Under the pieces are notes generated by a model that saw only the letters and a program-made list of their open reading frames with translations, ran no database searches and was not told where the DNA came from. 16,103 bases of DNA from JAKQHY01 sp034429475 (lineage in GTDB: Bacteria; Chloroflexota; Anaerolineae; B4-G1; SLSP01), in assembly GCA_034429475.1 (NCBI GenBank), contig DAOUGD010000143.1, forward strand, positions 1 through 16,103, written 5' to 3'. Shown here piece after piece: positions 13,928-16,103 of the stretch. Both the position numbers and the translations under genes were made by a program. Positions within the stretch are counted from its first letter, which is position 1; every line of letters starts with the position of its first letter.

Positions 13928-15268
13928 TTACGAAAGCCCCATCGCCCGCAACATTTCCTCATTATTCTTGAATTTGAACAGTTCCACGCCCAGTTCGGCG
14001 GCTTTTTGACGCTCGATGGCTTCAAGACGCTGCCAGTCGGCGGTTGTGACCAGCGGCTTGCCGAGGCTCGCCAGCCGCGCCGCCAGCTTGTCCGCCGCGC
14101 CTGCTTCAGTTGCCGGGAAGTCCGCCAGGTATTGCGTCACGGCTTTGACGCAATTGAGCGCGTCTTTGCGCGCCAGCCCCACCTGGCCCTTGCTGGCCTT
14201 GCGCGCCCAGCCGGCCACAAAGATGCCGGGAAGCGGCGCGCCGGCCTCCGGGTCGAACACTTCGTAGCTTTCGCCGTCTACAGGATAGTGCGGCGTCGCA
14301 TGCTTGACAAACTCGTTCTGCTGCACCGGCAGGCCGAAGCGGTCGCTGACTTTGTCGCCGATGCAGAAGACGACGGTGTCCACGTCCAGCACATACGACG
14401 TTTCCAGCCGCCGCGCGTGCGTCTCGCCGTTGGCCTGCGCGATCAATTCGGTGTCGTCCACCTCTAACCCGCAGACACGCCCCTGCACGTCGCCCAGGAT
14501 GCGCTTGGGTGACGAAAGAAAACGGAAGCAGATGCGCGTCTCGGAGACTTGCGGCAGCGCCTTGCCCGACAACGCCGACAGGATGAACGTTTTGGCTTCC
14601 TCCGGGTCTTGCCCGACGGCGCGCACCCGGTCGGCCACGCGCGCGATTTCGGCGTCCAGGTCGTCCAGGTCGAAGTTGTGGGCGATGTACTCCATCTCCT
14701 GCCGGGTGAATTTCACCTCCGCCGGACCGCGTCGCGCCACGCCGATGACCTCGTCCACCTGCACGTCGCGGGTGAGCCAGTGCGCCAGGTCGGCCATCAC
14801 GTTGCCCACGCCGATCAACGCGACGCGCTTGCCGATGGCGAATTCCTGCTCGCTGAAGGGCGGCAGATCGTTGTAGTGGTAGAGCAGCGGCTTGGAGTGG
14901 TACACGCCGGTCAAGTCCTCGCCGGGCAGGCCAAGCCACTTCGTCCCCTGCGCGCCCACTGTCACGAGGATGGCGGCGAAACCCATCTGCCGGAGTTCGG
15001 GCAGCGTCACGTCGCCGTCTTCGCCCACGGCGACGTTGCCGTAATAGACGATATCAGGCGACGCCAGAATCTTGCGGAACTGCTTGCGCAGCCCTTCCTT
15101 GATGCTGTACTTGTCGTAATAAATGCCGTACTCGGCCAATCCGCCGGGCTTGATGTCGCGGTTGAGCAGCACGACGCGCACGCCCTGTTCCGCCAGGCTC
15201 TGCGCCGCAAACAATCCCGCCGGTCCCGCGCCGATGATGGCGACGGTGGGTTGGGTGGGTGGTGTCAT
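13928..15268 (-). CDS. Ferredoxin/adrenodoxin reductase-like FAD-dependent NADP oxidoreductase
   Basis: This 446-aa flavoprotein is of the adrenodoxin-reductase (FprA-like) type, which transfers electrons between NADP(H) and a ferredoxin. The FAD-binding GxGxxG is AIIGAGPAGLFAA near residues 10-22. The NADP-binding motif is LIGVGNVMADLA (about 151-162), with ARRGP about 178-182 as the likely phosphate-contact strand. The second FAD motif is IFVAGWARKASKGQVG (about 349-364). Length fits the family. AGGAAGG at 15277-15283 is only 2 nt from the upstream ATG (15274) but 8 nt from ATG 15268, so I choose the latter. It is the last gene of a minus-strand cluster and converges on the radical SAM gene. 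A ferredoxin partner is not in the window; whether it reduces the radical SAM clusters is unknown. Confidence 0.93.
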   Translation of the reverse strand: MTPPTQPTVAIIGAGPAGLFAAQSLAEQGVRVVLLNRDIKPGGLAEYGIYYDKYSIKEGLRKQFRKILASPDIVYYGNVAVGEDGDVTLPELRQMGFAAILVTVGAQGTKWLGLPGEDLTGVYHSKPLLYHYNDLPPFSEQEFAIGKRVALIGVGNVMADLAHWLTRDVQVDEVIGVARRGPAEVKFTRQEMEYIAHNFDLDDLDAEIARVADRVRAVGQDPEEAKTFILSALSGKALPQVSETRICFRFLSSPKRILGDVQGRVCGLEVDDTELIAQANGETHARRLETSYVLDVDTVVFCIGDKVSDRFGLPVQQNEFVKHATPHYPVDGESYEVFDPEAGAPLPGIFVAGWARKASKGQVGLARKDALNCVKAVTQYLADFPATEAGAADKLAARLASLGKPLVTTADWQRLEAIERQKAAELGVELFKFKNNEEMLRAMGLS

Positions 15269-15276
15269 ATTCATTC

Positions 15277-15283
15277 CCTTCCT
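15277..15283 (-). promoter_or_regulatory. Ribosome binding site that decides the reductase start
   Basis: AGGAAGG on the minus strand lies 8 nt before ATG 15268 and only 2 nt before ATG 15274, favouring the shorter protein starting MTPPTQPTVAIIG. Confidence 0.7.
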
Positions 15284-15333
15284 AGTGATGTGATGATTTC
15301 CATAACTGCCTGGTTCAACTGCAGAACCTCTCC

Positions 15334-15678
15334 TCAGTTAGTTCCGGGGTTCTGCCGCTTGCGGACCAAATTAACGCCGGCCTGGATCAAACTGTTGGCA
15401 ATGCCAACAGCCATAGACAGCAAAAACAAGGGCAACAGATAAGCCAGCATATCGGATGGTATGGTGATAAGGCCATCTGTCCAACTGATAGTCAACTGTT
15501 CTGAAAACAACTGTTTGAACACGACCAGTTGTTGGGGATCAACAAAGAGGTCATGGATCTTCAACACGATGCCCACGGCCACAGCCAGGCCGCAAAGAAT
15601 CAGCAGATACCCCATACCACGGCCTAGTTGAAACTGCCCAAACGACTGCTCATCTTGACTTTCTGATTCCCATGTCAT
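15334..15678 (-). CDS. Small two-TM membrane protein of unknown function
   Basis: This 114-aa protein is not recognised. The N-terminal ~20 residues are polar and acidic (ESESQDEQ). TM1 spans about 22-42 (GYLLILCGLAVAVGIVL) and TM2 about 76-98 (SDMLAYLLPLFLLSMAVG). A ~30-residue loop lies between them and a basic tail (VRKRQ) ends it. No signal-peptide cleavage site or enzymatic motif is visible. GGAGGT lies 4 nt before ATG, a strong start. It is preceded by the 75-aa gene (100 bp upstream on this strand) and followed by the reductase gene 65 bp on. It may be an accessory membrane component of whatever the truncated upstream gene encodes. Confidence 0.8.
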   Translation of the reverse strand: MTWESESQDEQSFGQFQLGRGMGYLLILCGLAVAVGIVLKIHDLFVDPQQLVVFKQLFSEQLTISWTDGLITIPSDMLAYLLPLFLLSMAVGIANSLIQAGVNLVRKRQNPGTN

Positions 15679-15778
15679 AGAGACCTCCGCCTATTGAAAG
15701 ATTCATAGCCTTTCTAAATGCCACCTTATTATCCCTTTACCCCGCCGCCCGCCTGACCCAATGACTGTATTCTTTTGG

Positions 15779-16006
15779 CTATCCCAACGCCATCGCTAAC
15801 GGTCTAACCGCCGTAATCGGAGTGGGTTCTGTAATCATAGCCGGGGTATAAGCAGAGAGGGCTAACAAATCGCTCACAGGGGGTTGGCGCAAGATGTACA
15901 GAACTAGCTCTCGGAGGTCGGGGGACAATTGGGCTAAACCGGACAAGGGGAAACTACGTGGTCCCAATTCAGGGTGTTGTCCCTGATTTTCCTTGATGGA
16001 CATCAT
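15779..16006 (-). CDS. Hypothetical 75-aa protein overlapping the upstream stop
   Basis: Not recognised. The first two codons are ATGATG, and the stop of the upstream frame (TGA, 16003-16005) overlaps them, the usual arrangement for coupled genes. The middle part, LAQLSPDLRELVLYILRQPPV, looks like one or two helices and recalls the start of a winged-helix domain. The last ~25 residues (TPAMITEPTPITAVRPLA) are low in complexity and do not continue such a fold. It may be a complete small protein or a truncated remnant of a longer one. Confidence 0.55.
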   Translation of the reverse strand: MMSIKENQGQHPELGPRSFPLSGLAQLSPDLRELVLYILRQPPVSDLLALSAYTPAMITEPTPITAVRPLAMALG

Positions 16007-16101
16007 TCTTCCAACAGGGTGAACAAAGGTTTGAGTGTCGACAATTGATCCAAGAATTGTGCGGGCACTCGGTAGGAGAGCAGCTCAGCAGTCGTCCAAA
16101 C
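16003..16101 (-). CDS. C-terminal end of an unidentified protein (5' part beyond the window)
   Basis: An open minus-strand frame enters from the right edge and ends at TGA 16003-16005. The visible 32 residues include TTAELLSYRVPAQFLDQL and end PLFTLLEE. The helical, leucine-rich composition looks coding, and the stop overlaps the next gene's ATGATG. Too little is present to name it. Confidence 0.5.
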   Translation of the reverse strand, partial: VWTTAELLSYRVPAQFLDQLSTLKPLFTLLEE

Positions 16102-16103
16102 AT

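Noticed and set aside
14549..15442. 297-aa + strand frame opposite the reductase gene
   Set aside because: The minus-strand reductase has intact FAD and NADP motifs and a good ribosome site; the + frame is His/Arg/Val-rich without motifs.

Overview
This is a GC-rich bacterial window, probably from a Chloroflexota (Anaerolineae/Caldilineae-like) genome. That is an inference from the STAND-ATPase style, the YGDT-type N-terminal domain on one of them, and the many short tandem-unit palindromes between genes. There is no rRNA, tRNA, CRISPR array or transposase. No stretch longer than 300 bp is without a gene. The first 20 bases match an Illumina adapter with one mismatch, so position 1 is an artefactual contig end.

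Left part (21-3947, + strand): a 23-bp perfect inverted repeat (84-140) precedes threonine synthase (thrC, 171-1448). An in-frame G/C-rich palindrome appears to be inserted in thrC. A second palindrome of TTTCACG-type units (1453-1521) separates it from a bifunctional class A penicillin-binding protein of PBP1C type (1530-3947).

Central part (4098-13857, + strand): seven co-directional genes. They begin with a tandemly duplicated two-gene module, in which an unrecognised ~90-aa protein is followed by a membrane histidine kinase (4098-6097 and again 6204-8008). Three tightly packed genes follow with 10-bp gaps: a STAND-type ATPase with a short N-terminal adaptor-like domain (8072-9736), a STAND/NB-ARC-like ATPase with TPR repeats (9747-12515), and a radical SAM/SPASM enzyme (12526-13857). 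The enzyme has a five-cysteine CxCxCxCxC segment before its SAM cluster and a PqqD-like C-terminal domain. No response regulator, transporter or separate obvious peptide substrate is visible. This is the most interesting part: a possible sensor, NTPase switch and radical-SAM maturase locus. Hairpins at 6498-6533 and 8015-8044 may divide it into separately controlled units.

Right part (13856-16103): a second copy of the TTTCACG-type palindrome lies between convergent genes. On the minus strand, reading from the right edge inward, are the tail of an unidentified gene, a 75-aa ORF overlapping its stop codon, a two-TM membrane protein, and a ferredoxin/adrenodoxin-reductase-like flavoprotein.

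Housekeeping genes (thrC, PBP, reductase) flank the accessory-looking central block. The palindromes sit at both junctions, so the block may have been inserted or rearranged there. That is inference only.
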